Part shown: positions 50,561 through 58,172 of the stretch, one piece after another | Position numbering within the stretch: position 1 is the stretch's first letter | Layout: every line of letters starts with the position of its first letter | Source of the DNA: JANQIO01 sp965229625 | Lineage (GTDB): Bacteria; Pseudomonadota; Gammaproteobacteria; Pseudomonadales; Halieaceae | Assembly: GCA_965229625.1 (NCBI GenBank) | Contig: CBDDJJ010000001.1 | Coordinates: forward strand, 1,240,001-1,304,000 | Length of the DNA stretch: 64,000 nt | Direction: 5' to 3' | Made by a program: the position numbers and the translations under genes | The notes under the pieces: generated by a model | The model's database searches: none | What the model was told of the DNA's origin: nothing | What the model saw: the letters and a program-made list of their open reading frames with translations, nothing else

Positions 50561-50951
50561 CGATACGAGAACGTAGCTCTTCCTCATCCTTGGTTTCGCA
50601 CTCCCAAATCACAATAACTCTCCACCCAAGCGCTTCCAGTGCAGCGTTGTTTTCAGCGTCTTTCTCGATTGTACGATCTCGTTTTGACTGCCACCATTCA
50701 GCATTTGTCTTCGGAGCGACGCGTCCGTATTTGCAGTCATGGGAGTGCCAGTAGCAACCATGTACCTGAATGACCGTCATGTGCTTACGAAAAACTAAAT
50801 CTGGTTTGCCGGGGAGAGTCTTGTCGCAAAGACGATACCTCAGGCCCATTGCGTGGCAGACTTTTCGCACACGCATTTCAGGTCTAGTGTCGCGTGACCG
50901 AATCCTCGACATGTTGTAGCTACGAGTGGGCCTATCATGGACATCGTTCAT
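50526..50951 (-). CDS. vsr: very short patch repair endonuclease Vsr
   Basis: A 141-residue endonuclease that nicks DNA next to T:G mismatches arising from deamination of 5-methylcytosine. The motifs are RSYNMSRIRSRDTRPEMRVR, the PD-type LPGKPDLVF, zinc-binding VHGCYWHSHDCKYGR and GWRVIVIWECE. It starts immediately after the methyltransferase stop (TAG-ATG) and is co-transcribed with it, as in Dcm-Vsr operons. It overlaps the restriction gene end by 35 bp. Confidence 0.95.
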   Translation of the reverse strand: MNDVHDRPTRSYNMSRIRSRDTRPEMRVRKVCHAMGLRYRLCDKTLPGKPDLVFRKHMTVIQVHGCYWHSHDCKYGRVAPKTNAEWWQSKRDRTIEKDAENNAALEALGWRVIVIWECETKDEEELRSRIARCFGLADFPQ

Positions 50952-52193
50952 CTAGGGTACTGAGATACGACGTCCTTTTATCAGGCAACCATTGTTTGCG
51001 TTGCGAAGTGTATCAACCATGACATTGGTGATAGCTCTCGCAATCTCTTCAACCACAAGTGGGACCACACTATTGCCGAACTGACGATATGCCTGAGTAT
51101 CTGATACTACTTGTGGAAATCCATCTGCGTGGCCAAATATTTCGGCGAACCTGTCGACATATCCGAGGAGATACTTCGCTTCTTTCGGCGTAAGCCTCCT
51201 AGGATTCCTCCAACCCTCTTGCTCTATCAATATCTCCGATCCGTCCTTGTGATATCTCGCACTCATAGTTCTAGAGACATCTTTACCTGTGTTAAGGCCG
51301 TAACCAAAACCGTTACCCTTCTCCCTGTGTTTCTTTGCATAGTCCTTCAAAAACTGCCACAACTTGTCAGAGAGCATGTATTTATCGTCCGGAGGCTGCT
51401 TTGACAATACATCGGAGAGGGTTGGCACGTGGTCAATTTCAGGCTTGGGAAAGCGAAAGCTGATTTGGTCTTCGCGGCCAAACACACACTTGTCGAAGCA
51501 GACAATGAAGATCCTCTCCCTGTGCTGCGGCACCCAGTGGCACGCATCAACAACGTCTGAGTAAATAGCGTACTCTCTGTCAAGAATGCTCTCTTCGATT
51601 ACCTTCCATGTGCGGCCTCGGTCGTGCGACTTGAGATTTTTGACGTTCTCGAGAAACAAGACCGGCGGCCGCTTGGCATCGACTATGTCCATAATCGTGA
51701 AAAATAGGTTGCCTTGTGTCGCATCGTCAAAACCGTGAGCTCGACCAAGAGAGTTCTTCTTTGAAACACCAGCTAGCGAAAACGGTTGGCAGGGGAACCC
51801 CGCGCATAACACGTCATGGTCTGGAATATCCATTGGGGGAAGCTCTCTTATGTCTCCCGTATATATGTGATCATCTCCATACCAAGCTTGGTAGGTTTTT
51901 GCAGCGTATTTATCCCATTCACTGGTAAACACACACTCGCCACCGGCCGCAGTCAGACCACTCCTAAACCCTCCGACGCCAGCAAACAGATCGATGAATT
52001 TGAATGGGAGGCTGCCATAAACCCGTGTAGGTTCCTTAGCAACTGAGAATAGCGGTATCTGCTGCGAGGAGTCCTTCGCCAGAGAAATGATCTGTTTCAG
52101 GTACTCGTTCTGCGAAAGGCCACTCGGTATATTATCTTTCAGCCACAAGAGTTCTTGGTCGTCCAAGTCCCTTATCAGTAAGTTGTTCGCCAC
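50952..52193 (-). CDS. Dcm-like DNA (cytosine-5) methyltransferase with N-terminal ribbon-helix-helix-like segment
   Basis: A 413-residue m5C methyltransferase. Start is GTG 52193 with GGAGG 6-10 bp upstream. Motif I is FIDLFAGVGGFRSGL (66-80), motif IV GFPCQPFS (132-139) with catalytic Cys135, motif VI ENV (182-184), motif VIII QHRER (223-227) and motif X QFGNSVV. Residues about 4-40 (LLIRDLDDQELLWLKDNIPS, then GLSQNEYLKQIISLA) read like an Arc/FitA-type ribbon-helix-helix, unlike the HTH of M.SsoII-type. A perfect palindrome lies 23 bp upstream of the start, so self-regulation is likely. The partner endonuclease suggests CCNGG-type recognition. Confidence 0.93.
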   Translation of the reverse strand: MANNLLIRDLDDQELLWLKDNIPSGLSQNEYLKQIISLAKDSSQQIPLFSVAKEPTRVYGSLPFKFIDLFAGVGGFRSGLTAAGGECVFTSEWDKYAAKTYQAWYGDDHIYTGDIRELPPMDIPDHDVLCAGFPCQPFSLAGVSKKNSLGRAHGFDDATQGNLFFTIMDIVDAKRPPVLFLENVKNLKSHDRGRTWKVIEESILDREYAIYSDVVDACHWVPQHRERIFIVCFDKCVFGREDQISFRFPKPEIDHVPTLSDVLSKQPPDDKYMLSDKLWQFLKDYAKKHREKGNGFGYGLNTGKDVSRTMSARYHKDGSEILIEQEGWRNPRRLTPKEAKYLLGYVDRFAEIFGHADGFPQVVSDTQAYRQFGNSVVPLVVEEIARAITNVMVDTLRNANNGCLIKGRRISVP

Positions 52194-52215
52194 TCTTTCC
52201 TCCCATGGGAAAAAC

Positions 52216-52231
52216 TGATATCACGATATCA
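52216..52231. promoter_or_regulatory. perfect palindrome upstream of methyltransferase
   Basis: TGATATC-AC-GATATCA has 7-bp perfect arms and lies 23-38 bp upstream of the methyltransferase GTG start. It is the expected size and place for an operator, probably read by the ribbon-helix-helix-like N-terminus of the methyltransferase. Confidence 0.5.
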
Positions 52232-52385
52232 TATCCTCCCAGATTTCATATAGCTGTATATATAGACAGTATTAGAGTGAGCACCGCACAGTCAAGGATT
52301 TATAAAGGACTACGACTACAATTCCGGCCGAAAGATGGCGATTTGAAATGCTTGCTTCACGCAAAGCCACAACTGAACAGGAGTC

Positions 52386-52535
52386 TCAGCTTCCATGCGC
52401 GGCGAAAGCTGGCTCATCGACTACTCCCATATCGGCGGCGATGTTAGGTTGTATGCTGAACTTCAGCACTTCTTGCATAGAAGGGATACCAAGGATCAGG
52501 TCGTCGGCTATGGTCTTGTCACAGAAGACAAACAT
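52386..52535 (-). pseudogene. remnant of a zinc alcohol dehydrogenase
   Basis: A 49-codon open stretch in which 39 residues align with the intact alcohol dehydrogenase at 55237-56277: FVFCDKTIADDLILGIPSMQ against LIFGDKVMAGSLIGGIPSTE, then EVLKFSIQPNIAADMGVVD against EMLEFCAQHNITADIEMVD. By hand alignment 20 of 39 residues are identical. It is preceded by an in-frame stop and followed by unrelated sequence, so it is a broken gene fragment. The rest of the 452-bp gap (52194-52645) holds no gene I can support. Confidence 0.75.
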
Positions 52536-52645
52536 GTCCGTCTAAAGCGGCTATGCGGACCCTGAGGAGCCTATATGCCAAGGGTTACCGATCAGATCGG
52601 CAGGTCTGCACTAGACTGAGGTGCACCCGGCTAGAGGCTGAAAGA

Positions 52646-53392
52646 CTAACTTGCAGTCTCATACTCTAGCGACGCCGTAAAGTGCCTTACTTCACCGCCT
52701 GAAGAAGATTGGAGATAGTTCAAATTCAGTGAAAACGTAATCTTGCTCTTGTGTCGCCTACCAAACAAGTCGTAGAACTGCAGTGACATCGATACTTTCG
52801 GGATGTTGCCTAGTGTCGAACTTGCACTCCGGCTATCTGGAAGTCTATAGCCTTGCACGAAGTACTCGCTAGCCAAAACGATGAAAGACATAGGCAATGA
52901 CACTGCTAGCCCTTGTGCATCGACTGACGCGGGCATTAGGTAGTCAAAGGAATTCTCCAAGTCTGCCTCCAAGTTGACCACCATACCTCCGCCAGATGCC
53001 TCCAGCTTCAAGAAACTGTCATCAAGCTCGATGCTATTGCTTCCAGAGCCAGAGTTAGCCTGATTTAGATGTTGGAGTGTTTTCACCACACCTTGGACAT
53101 CTAGCTCCCATCTTGTACGGATGTTTCTTGCAGCACCACCGCCTAGGTTGAATAACCTTATCTCGTACCGAGGTTCGACCCGCAGAGAACCTTGGTTCTC
53201 ATTTTTCTCCATCAGCCAGTAGAAACGGCCATTCTGCGGGTACGCGTAGACTAGTTGGCGCACTGGGGCTAGGACTGGCTTGTGAGCGTGTCTCCACTGC
53301 TTTCTCATCTCCCTCAACGTAAGGTAAACCACCAATGCCGTTATACAGGTGGCAAAAGACGCGCCAAGTGCGAGCATTTCCGCGATACTCAT
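52646..53392 (-). CDS. membrane-anchored protein of unknown function
   Basis: A 248-residue protein with an N-terminal membrane helix (about 5-25, EMLALGASFATCITALVVYL) followed by a basic stretch (REMRKQWRHAHKP) and a soluble, beta-rich domain of about 210 residues with NLGGGAARNIRTRWELDV. The gene has AT-leaning codon use like the rest of the island. I do not recognise the family. It faces away from the operon at 53728. Its topology suggests a sensor or effector anchored in the membrane. Confidence 0.7.
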   Translation of the reverse strand: MSIAEMLALGASFATCITALVVYLTLREMRKQWRHAHKPVLAPVRQLVYAYPQNGRFYWLMEKNENQGSLRVEPRYEIRLFNLGGGAARNIRTRWELDVQGVVKTLQHLNQANSGSGSNSIELDDSFLKLEASGGGMVVNLEADLENSFDYLMPASVDAQGLAVSLPMSFIVLASEYFVQGYRLPDSRSASSTLGNIPKVSMSLQFYDLFGRRHKSKITFSLNLNYLQSSSGGEVRHFTASLEYETAS

Positions 53393-53727
53393 TTGTGGCT
53401 CCTCAAGAAAAACAGTCTGGCAATGTGAGTTAGCTTAGTGATCATATACTGTCTATCGTGTGGCACACCGATGAAGTATTTCTCGAATTTCGGCTTGGAT
53501 CGATTAACGGGGAGAATCGGTGTCGACTGCGGGACTTGGCGGCGGTGCATTTAGTCACCGGAGACAAAGCTTTTGCCCCGAGTGGGTTTTACGTCAAGCA
53601 AACTGCCACAAGCATCTGAAGCAGGCTGGGACCTGAAACCTGCATTCGATTAGCTAAAGCCACTCGTGTAGCACGAAGCTACTCTCGAAACATCTCGAAT
53701 CATGAACTCCATGTATAGGTTTTAGAT
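53393..53727 (+). other. 335-bp intergenic spacer between divergent island genes
   Basis: I see no gene, tRNA or clear terminator here. It should contain promoters for the divergent gene at 52646-53392 and the operon at 53728. ATACTGTCTAT (53446-53456) recurs as its complement ATAGACAGTAT at 52262-52272, upstream of the methyltransferase; this could be a shared site or chance. Confidence 0.4.
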
Positions 53728-54405
53728 ATGACATATCAAGGAATAGCTCTTCATGAAGACGAGGAAAGCCTGCTTAGCGAAGTCCAAGAAAGGCTGTCCA
53801 AAATTCGAGAAGAACTTGCGAAGGACAGGAGCCTTACTCCCGGCGAGATCGATGATCTCGGGAAAGTGGCCCACTCACTGCACGTGTCTCTCACGCAGCG
53901 TGGAATTGAAGTCAAACACCACAATTACATGCTAAAGAACCGAGGCACAGACCCGGATGAACCTGAGTTTTATCAGCACATCCATCCAGTCGAGGATCTA
54001 CTCGCATTCATAGACGATCCCAGCTCGAATGACGACCCAGAAGACGTCACTGTAGGGCAAGAATTCACTGTCGGAATCTACTCTCGGCGTTGGGGACATA
54101 AGAATAGCTTTAGCTTTACCCGCAGTTCATCTGGGTGGGATATAAGCAACCTCGGCGAATCAATATCGACTGGCCCCGACGGGCGAGTTGGGGGAAAACC
54201 AGGCTCAGGGCTCTTAAGCTTGCTAAACCAAGATTTCATAAATTACCCAGAAGATCTTTCGTCTTACCTTGAATGGATTTGGCGGCTCGCTGCAGAAGAA
54301 GGGCTTACGGTAGAGGAATTACGGGAAGGTATCGAATCCATCGCTGAATGGATTAACACTGTCGAGAAATCGACACCCGGTGGCGTTTTCGCCGGATATA
54401 ACTGA
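53728..54405 (+). CDS. unknown protein, first gene of the cyclase-like operon
   Basis: A 225-residue acidic protein without membrane helices. The N-terminal ~60 residues form a charged helix (SLLSEVQERLSKIREELAKD). A middle Asp/Glu/Pro-rich stretch (SSNDDPEDVTVGQEF) is followed by a beta-like segment (GHKNSFSFTRSSSGWDISNL) and helical end (EEGLTVEELREGIESIAEWI). I recognise no domain. It overlaps the cyclase-like gene by one base (TGATG), so they are co-translated and likely act together. Confidence 0.7.
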   Translation: MTYQGIALHEDEESLLSEVQERLSKIREELAKDRSLTPGEIDDLGKVAHSLHVSLTQRGIEVKHHNYMLKNRGTDPDEPEFYQHIHPVEDLLAFIDDPSSNDDPEDVTVGQEFTVGIYSRRWGHKNSFSFTRSSSGWDISNLGESISTGPDGRVGGKPGSGLLSLLNQDFINYPEDLSSYLEWIWRLAAEEGLTVEELREGIESIAEWINTVEKSTPGGVFAGYN

Positions 54406-55103
54406 TGAGCAAAATCATAAAGGGTCTACGAACGTCTTTAGAGTCCAAGGAAGAGAACTCCGATCAAATGCTCTCTGGCTCAGTTACTTTCCTCGACGTC
54501 CTGGGTTGGAAGGGCATTTGGCTCACGAAGCCACCAGGCGAAGTGATCCACAAGCTACAGCAAGTGGTTGACTTAGCTAAAAGAACTTCAGAGGGCCTGC
54601 GGGGTACTGACGAGTTCGTGAATGTCGACGTAATCAGCATTTCAGACACGATCGTACTGCTTTCCAGCGGCTCTCCCAACAAAACGCTTCAATCCCATGG
54701 AAGGATATGTTCGAAGCTCATTCCCGACTCAATCAGAAAGGGAATACCGATGAGAGGCGCAACAGCATACGGTAAGTTCTTATCGGGGAATAAGACTACT
54801 CTCATCGGGCCCGCGGTTGACGAAGCAGCGGCGTGGCATGAGGCGACCAACTGGATGGGGGTGATTATGACCCCTAGCGCCGAGTATCAGTACAACCCAT
54901 CGTTACCATGGATAAGATATCCAGAGACGCCAACCAAGTCCCCGGGGATACGAGAGTTCTTTGTAGTTGACTGGTCAAAAGATATGAGTCAAGAAGAGAT
55001 CCGGACCATTTTTGCAGGGGCCGGAACGCTGGAACCCACCATCGCTCCAAAATACACCCAAACCTTAAAATTCTTGGAATGGTCGAGAGCCCAAAACCTA
55101 TAA
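54405..55103 (+). CDS. class III nucleotide cyclase-like protein
   Basis: A 232-residue protein resembling the class III cyclase homology fold by motif order: VTFLDVLGWKGIW (metal Asp31 in the 'FxDxxG' slot), VNVDVISISDTIVLLSSG (Asp81, the second metal Asp), GIPMRGATAYGKF, and TTLIGPAVDEAAAWHEATNW, where Asn of the 'VNxAaR' slot is replaced by Asp139. This order (SDTIVLL, RGAxxYG, IGPAxDEAa) is similar to Pycsar-type pyrimidine cyclases. It has no membrane span and no fused sensor. It might make a cyclic nucleotide or be a degenerate binder. Assigned by motif only. Confidence 0.55.
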   Translation: MSKIIKGLRTSLESKEENSDQMLSGSVTFLDVLGWKGIWLTKPPGEVIHKLQQVVDLAKRTSEGLRGTDEFVNVDVISISDTIVLLSSGSPNKTLQSHGRICSKLIPDSIRKGIPMRGATAYGKFLSGNKTTLIGPAVDEAAAWHEATNWMGVIMTPSAEYQYNPSLPWIRYPETPTKSPGIREFFVVDWSKDMSQEEIRTIFAGAGTLEPTIAPKYTQTLKFLEWSRAQNL

Positions 55104-55236
55104 CCAAGGCCGCAACATAAGTTCACGCATAGTCACCAATTAGTTATGCGCCTCGAAACAAAAGTCACGCCGTCAAATGGTTCCAAGAGGACTAACATAG
55201 CTATACCTAGTAGTTCTCCGATAAAACGAGCAGTGG

Positions 55237-56277
55237 TCAAGCTAGAGACCCCAAATCAATCACAAACCGATACTTCACATCATTCTTCTCAATCCGGTCC
55301 CAGGCCTCGTTGACGTCCTGAATGTCGACCATCTCGATGTCGGCGGTGATGTTGTGCTGGGCGCAAAACTCCAGCATTTCCTCGGTGCTTGGGATACCAC
55401 CGATCAGGCTGCCGGCCATGACCTTGTCGCCGAAGATGAGTAAGCCCATCACCAGGGGGAGTGGCACCTGGGGGGCGCCGACGTAACAAAGCACGCCCTT
55501 GCGGCTGAGATATGGCAGATAGGCGTTGACGTCGTGTTCGCCGGAAATGGTGTTGACGATGAGGTCGAAGCTGCCGGCGTGGGCGGCGACCTGGTCGGGG
55601 TCGCTGGTGAGGACGACGTCGTCGGCGCCGAGGCGTTCGGCGTCGGGGATCTTGCCGGGTGAGCCGGTGATCATGGTGGTGTGGGCACCCATGGCCTTGG
55701 CCATCTTGATGGCGAGATGGCCGAGGCCGCCGAGGCCGGCCACGCCCACGCGCTTGCCGGGTCCGGCTTCAAAACGCGTGAGCGGGGTGTAGACGGTGAT
55801 GCCGCCGCACAACAGTGGCGCGGCACCGGCCGGGTCGAGGCCGTCGGGGATTTTCACCACGTAGTGTTCGTGGATAGTGTAGTGGCTGCTGTAGCCGCCC
55901 CAGGTTTTCTCGCCGGCCAGATTGGTGCTATTGAACGTCATCACGAAGCCGGAGTTGCAATAGTGCTCGTCGCCGGCGTGGCAGGGGTCGCAGCTACGGC
56001 AGGAATCGGCGATGCAGCCAATACCCACCAGGTCGCCCTCGGCCACCTTGGTCACGTTCTCGCCTACCTGCGCCACGCGGCCCACCATTTCATGGCCGGG
56101 CACCACCGGGTACTGGGCCTGTCTGGATTCGTTGTTGGCCACCACCAGGTCGGTGTGGCAGATGCCGCAGTACATCAGTTCCACCAGCACTTCTTCGGGG
56201 CCGGGCTCGCGGCGTTCGATGGTGAAGGGCTCGAGGCCCTGGCCTTCGGCGGTGATGGCGTAGGCGTTAACTTCCAT
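55237..56277 (-). CDS. zinc-dependent alcohol dehydrogenase (CAD/YahK-like)
   Basis: A 346-residue medium-chain dehydrogenase. Catalytic zinc ligands are Cys40 in CGICHTDL, His62-Glu63 in GHEMVGRV, and the later Cys in LLCGGITVY. Structural zinc ligands are C93, C96, C99 and C107. The Rossmann motif is VGVAGLGGLGHLAIKMAKAM. It has the CAD family layout and oxidises or reduces aldehydes and alcohols with NADP(H). It lies at the right edge of the AT-leaning island. A broken copy of a related gene occurs at 52386-52535. Confidence 0.93.
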   Translation of the reverse strand: MEVNAYAITAEGQGLEPFTIERREPGPEEVLVELMYCGICHTDLVVANNESRQAQYPVVPGHEMVGRVAQVGENVTKVAEGDLVGIGCIADSCRSCDPCHAGDEHYCNSGFVMTFNSTNLAGEKTWGGYSSHYTIHEHYVVKIPDGLDPAGAAPLLCGGITVYTPLTRFEAGPGKRVGVAGLGGLGHLAIKMAKAMGAHTTMITGSPGKIPDAERLGADDVVLTSDPDQVAAHAGSFDLIVNTISGEHDVNAYLPYLSRKGVLCYVGAPQVPLPLVMGLLIFGDKVMAGSLIGGIPSTEEMLEFCAQHNITADIEMVDIQDVNEAWDRIEKNDVKYRFVIDLGSLA

Positions 56278-56339
56278 AGTGGTGCTCCTTATTGTTATTA
56301 GCTGTCAGTGTAGATGAATTCTACCTTGCGCGGTGCCCC

Positions 56340-58076
56340 CTACTTGCGGTGATTGCGGTGGTTGCGGTTATTGCCCAGGGGCATGAGGGAGCGCAGGAAC
56401 TCCCCGGCGGTGAGTTCGGTCAGGTCTTTCAGCTCGCCGGCATCAAGGAAGGAGCCCTTGCAGTCCACACAGGTCTCGATGCGGATGTGGGGCTGGCGCT
56501 TCACCTGGGCTTTCTGCATGGGGCCGCCACAGCGCGGGCAGTCGTAGTCCTGCAGTCCGTCCTGCCAGTGGCCGATGGTGGAACTTCCGATATCCAGTTC
56601 CTCGGCGGCGTCCCGGGTGCTGAGCGCCTTGATCTCGCCGGCGTCGAACCAGATGCCCTGGCAGTGCTGGCAGCGGTCGACCTCGACGCCGTCGTAGGTC
56701 ACCTGGTCCATGGGGGTGCGGCATTTCGGGCAGCGGATGGCGCTGGACCAGAACGCCACGGCACCGCCGGGCACGGCCACAATGGCGTGGCGTTTGCGCG
56801 GGTTCGCCTTGCGGTCATCGGGCGGCGCCTGGCGATAGAACACCAGCACCAGGATCATGGCTATCACCAGCACGCTCAGCACGGTGTAGGCCTGCACATA
56901 GCCCGACTGCTCCGCCACCACCCCGTACACCTTGGCGCCCACCGTGTGGCCGAGGTTGGCCACCGACATGTAAATAGCGAACTGGGTGGCCGACACCGGC
57001 CCGGAACAGATCGCCATGGCCAGTGCCAGCGAGGCCACCATCACGATAGGCAGCATTGCGACGTAGATCGACAGCATGCTGCGCACGTACAGGGTGTTCT
57101 CCCACAGGTGCTGGGTTTGCGCCAGGGTGAAGGCGTGTATGCCCACCAGGGCAATGGTGAATACCAGCATGCGCTTGGCGCCGGCACGGTCGATCAGCGG
57201 GCCGAGTCCAACGGTGATCACCGCACCCACCAGCCCCATCACCGCCACCAGCTGCGACCACTCCGCCGAGGCGTAGCCAAAGAGGTTGACCGCGGCGATG
57301 GGCATCAGCGCCTGGCCATAGCCGTAGATCAGACCGTCGAAGAACATCACCCCCATCACGATAAGGCTGGTGCGGGTCCACAGCACGTGGTTGAGGGCGA
57401 TCCTGACGGCGCGGAAGGAGGCCTCGGCACGCAGTACGCGGCTGGGCTGCCCGGCGGTCCAGGGCAGGAAGCGTTCGCCCTCGCGCTCGCGGATGGCCAG
57501 CATCAGTAACACGCCCAGCACCGAGACCCCGGCGGCGACCATGGCGGTGGTGGCCAGGCCAAGGTTGGCAAGCAGGACGCCGGACACCGCCGCGGTGGCA
57601 CTCCAGCCAATCGCCTTGCCGAAACTCATAAAGGCATTCAGGCGCCCCTGTTGCTCCATCGGGGTCACGTCGATGGCCATGCCGTCCACCGCCACATCCT
57701 GGGTGGCGGCGAAGCTGTTGATGAGGAAACCGATGGCGGTCAGCAGGCCCATTTGCTGAATGGGGTTGTCGACCAGGCCCAGCGCCAGCAGGGCCAGGCA
57801 CAGGCCGGCCTGGGCACCCAGCACCCAGGGGCGCCGGCGGCCCATGGGCAGGAATTCGAAGCGCTCCATCAACGGGCCGGTCACCAGCTTGAAGGCCCAG
57901 GGCAGCATAATGATGGCGAGGTAGGAACCGATCTGCCCGGCGCTGGCGCCCTCGCTCACCAGCCAGGCCGGCAGCGCAATGGTCAGCAGCCCGTGGGGAA
58001 TACCCTGGGCAAAGTACATGAGCGCACCGGTCACGTAGCGCACGCCCGGGCGCTGGCTTAGATACAGTGAGCTCAC
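56340..58076 (-). CDS. MFS transporter fused to two TFIIB-type zinc ribbons
   Basis: A 578-residue protein. The first ~430 residues are an AmpG/MFS_1-type transporter with twelve helices (MYFAQGIPHGLLTIALPAWL at the start, GPLMERFEFLPMGRRRPWVL in the first cytoplasmic loop). After a basic linker (DRKANPRKRH), two zf-TFIIB motifs follow: CPKCRTPMD...CQHCQGIWFDAGE and CPRCGGPMQ...CVDCKGSFLDAGE, with a tail rich in Asn/His/Arg. Start is GTG 58076. Zinc ribbons may sense metal or bind partner proteins. Fusion to a transporter is unusual. The frame shows no break. Confidence 0.88.
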   Translation of the reverse strand: MSSLYLSQRPGVRYVTGALMYFAQGIPHGLLTIALPAWLVSEGASAGQIGSYLAIIMLPWAFKLVTGPLMERFEFLPMGRRRPWVLGAQAGLCLALLALGLVDNPIQQMGLLTAIGFLINSFAATQDVAVDGMAIDVTPMEQQGRLNAFMSFGKAIGWSATAAVSGVLLANLGLATTAMVAAGVSVLGVLLMLAIREREGERFLPWTAGQPSRVLRAEASFRAVRIALNHVLWTRTSLIVMGVMFFDGLIYGYGQALMPIAAVNLFGYASAEWSQLVAVMGLVGAVITVGLGPLIDRAGAKRMLVFTIALVGIHAFTLAQTQHLWENTLYVRSMLSIYVAMLPIVMVASLALAMAICSGPVSATQFAIYMSVANLGHTVGAKVYGVVAEQSGYVQAYTVLSVLVIAMILVLVFYRQAPPDDRKANPRKRHAIVAVPGGAVAFWSSAIRCPKCRTPMDQVTYDGVEVDRCQHCQGIWFDAGEIKALSTRDAAEELDIGSSTIGHWQDGLQDYDCPRCGGPMQKAQVKRQPHIRIETCVDCKGSFLDAGELKDLTELTAGEFLRSLMPLGNNRNHRNHRK

Positions 58077-58172
58077 GTCTTCGCCGTTATTCTGGTTCTT
58101 CTTGCCCCACCAAGCATAGTGGCTGGCGCTCAGGTTCGCACGGCGGGATGGCCGCGCAAACCGTGTGGATAC

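Noticed and set aside
52205..52447. 80-codon plus-strand frame in the island gap
   Set aside because: No ribosome site, no family; it overlaps the methyltransferase promoter and the ADH relic on the other strand.
52262..53456. 11-bp inverted match ATAGACAGTAT flanking the ADH relic and membrane gene as element ends
   Set aside because: Too short to exclude chance in AT-rich spacers, and no target duplication is seen.
53728..55103. Canonical Pycsar system
   Set aside because: The partner protein has neither a membrane-spanning (PycTM) nor a TIR effector domain, so I call the second gene only cyclase-like.
56292..57509. 405-codon frame on the plus strand opposite the MFS-zinc ribbon gene
   Set aside because: His/Gly-rich translation without a recognisable family; the opposite strand gives twelve membrane helices and intact zinc ribbons.
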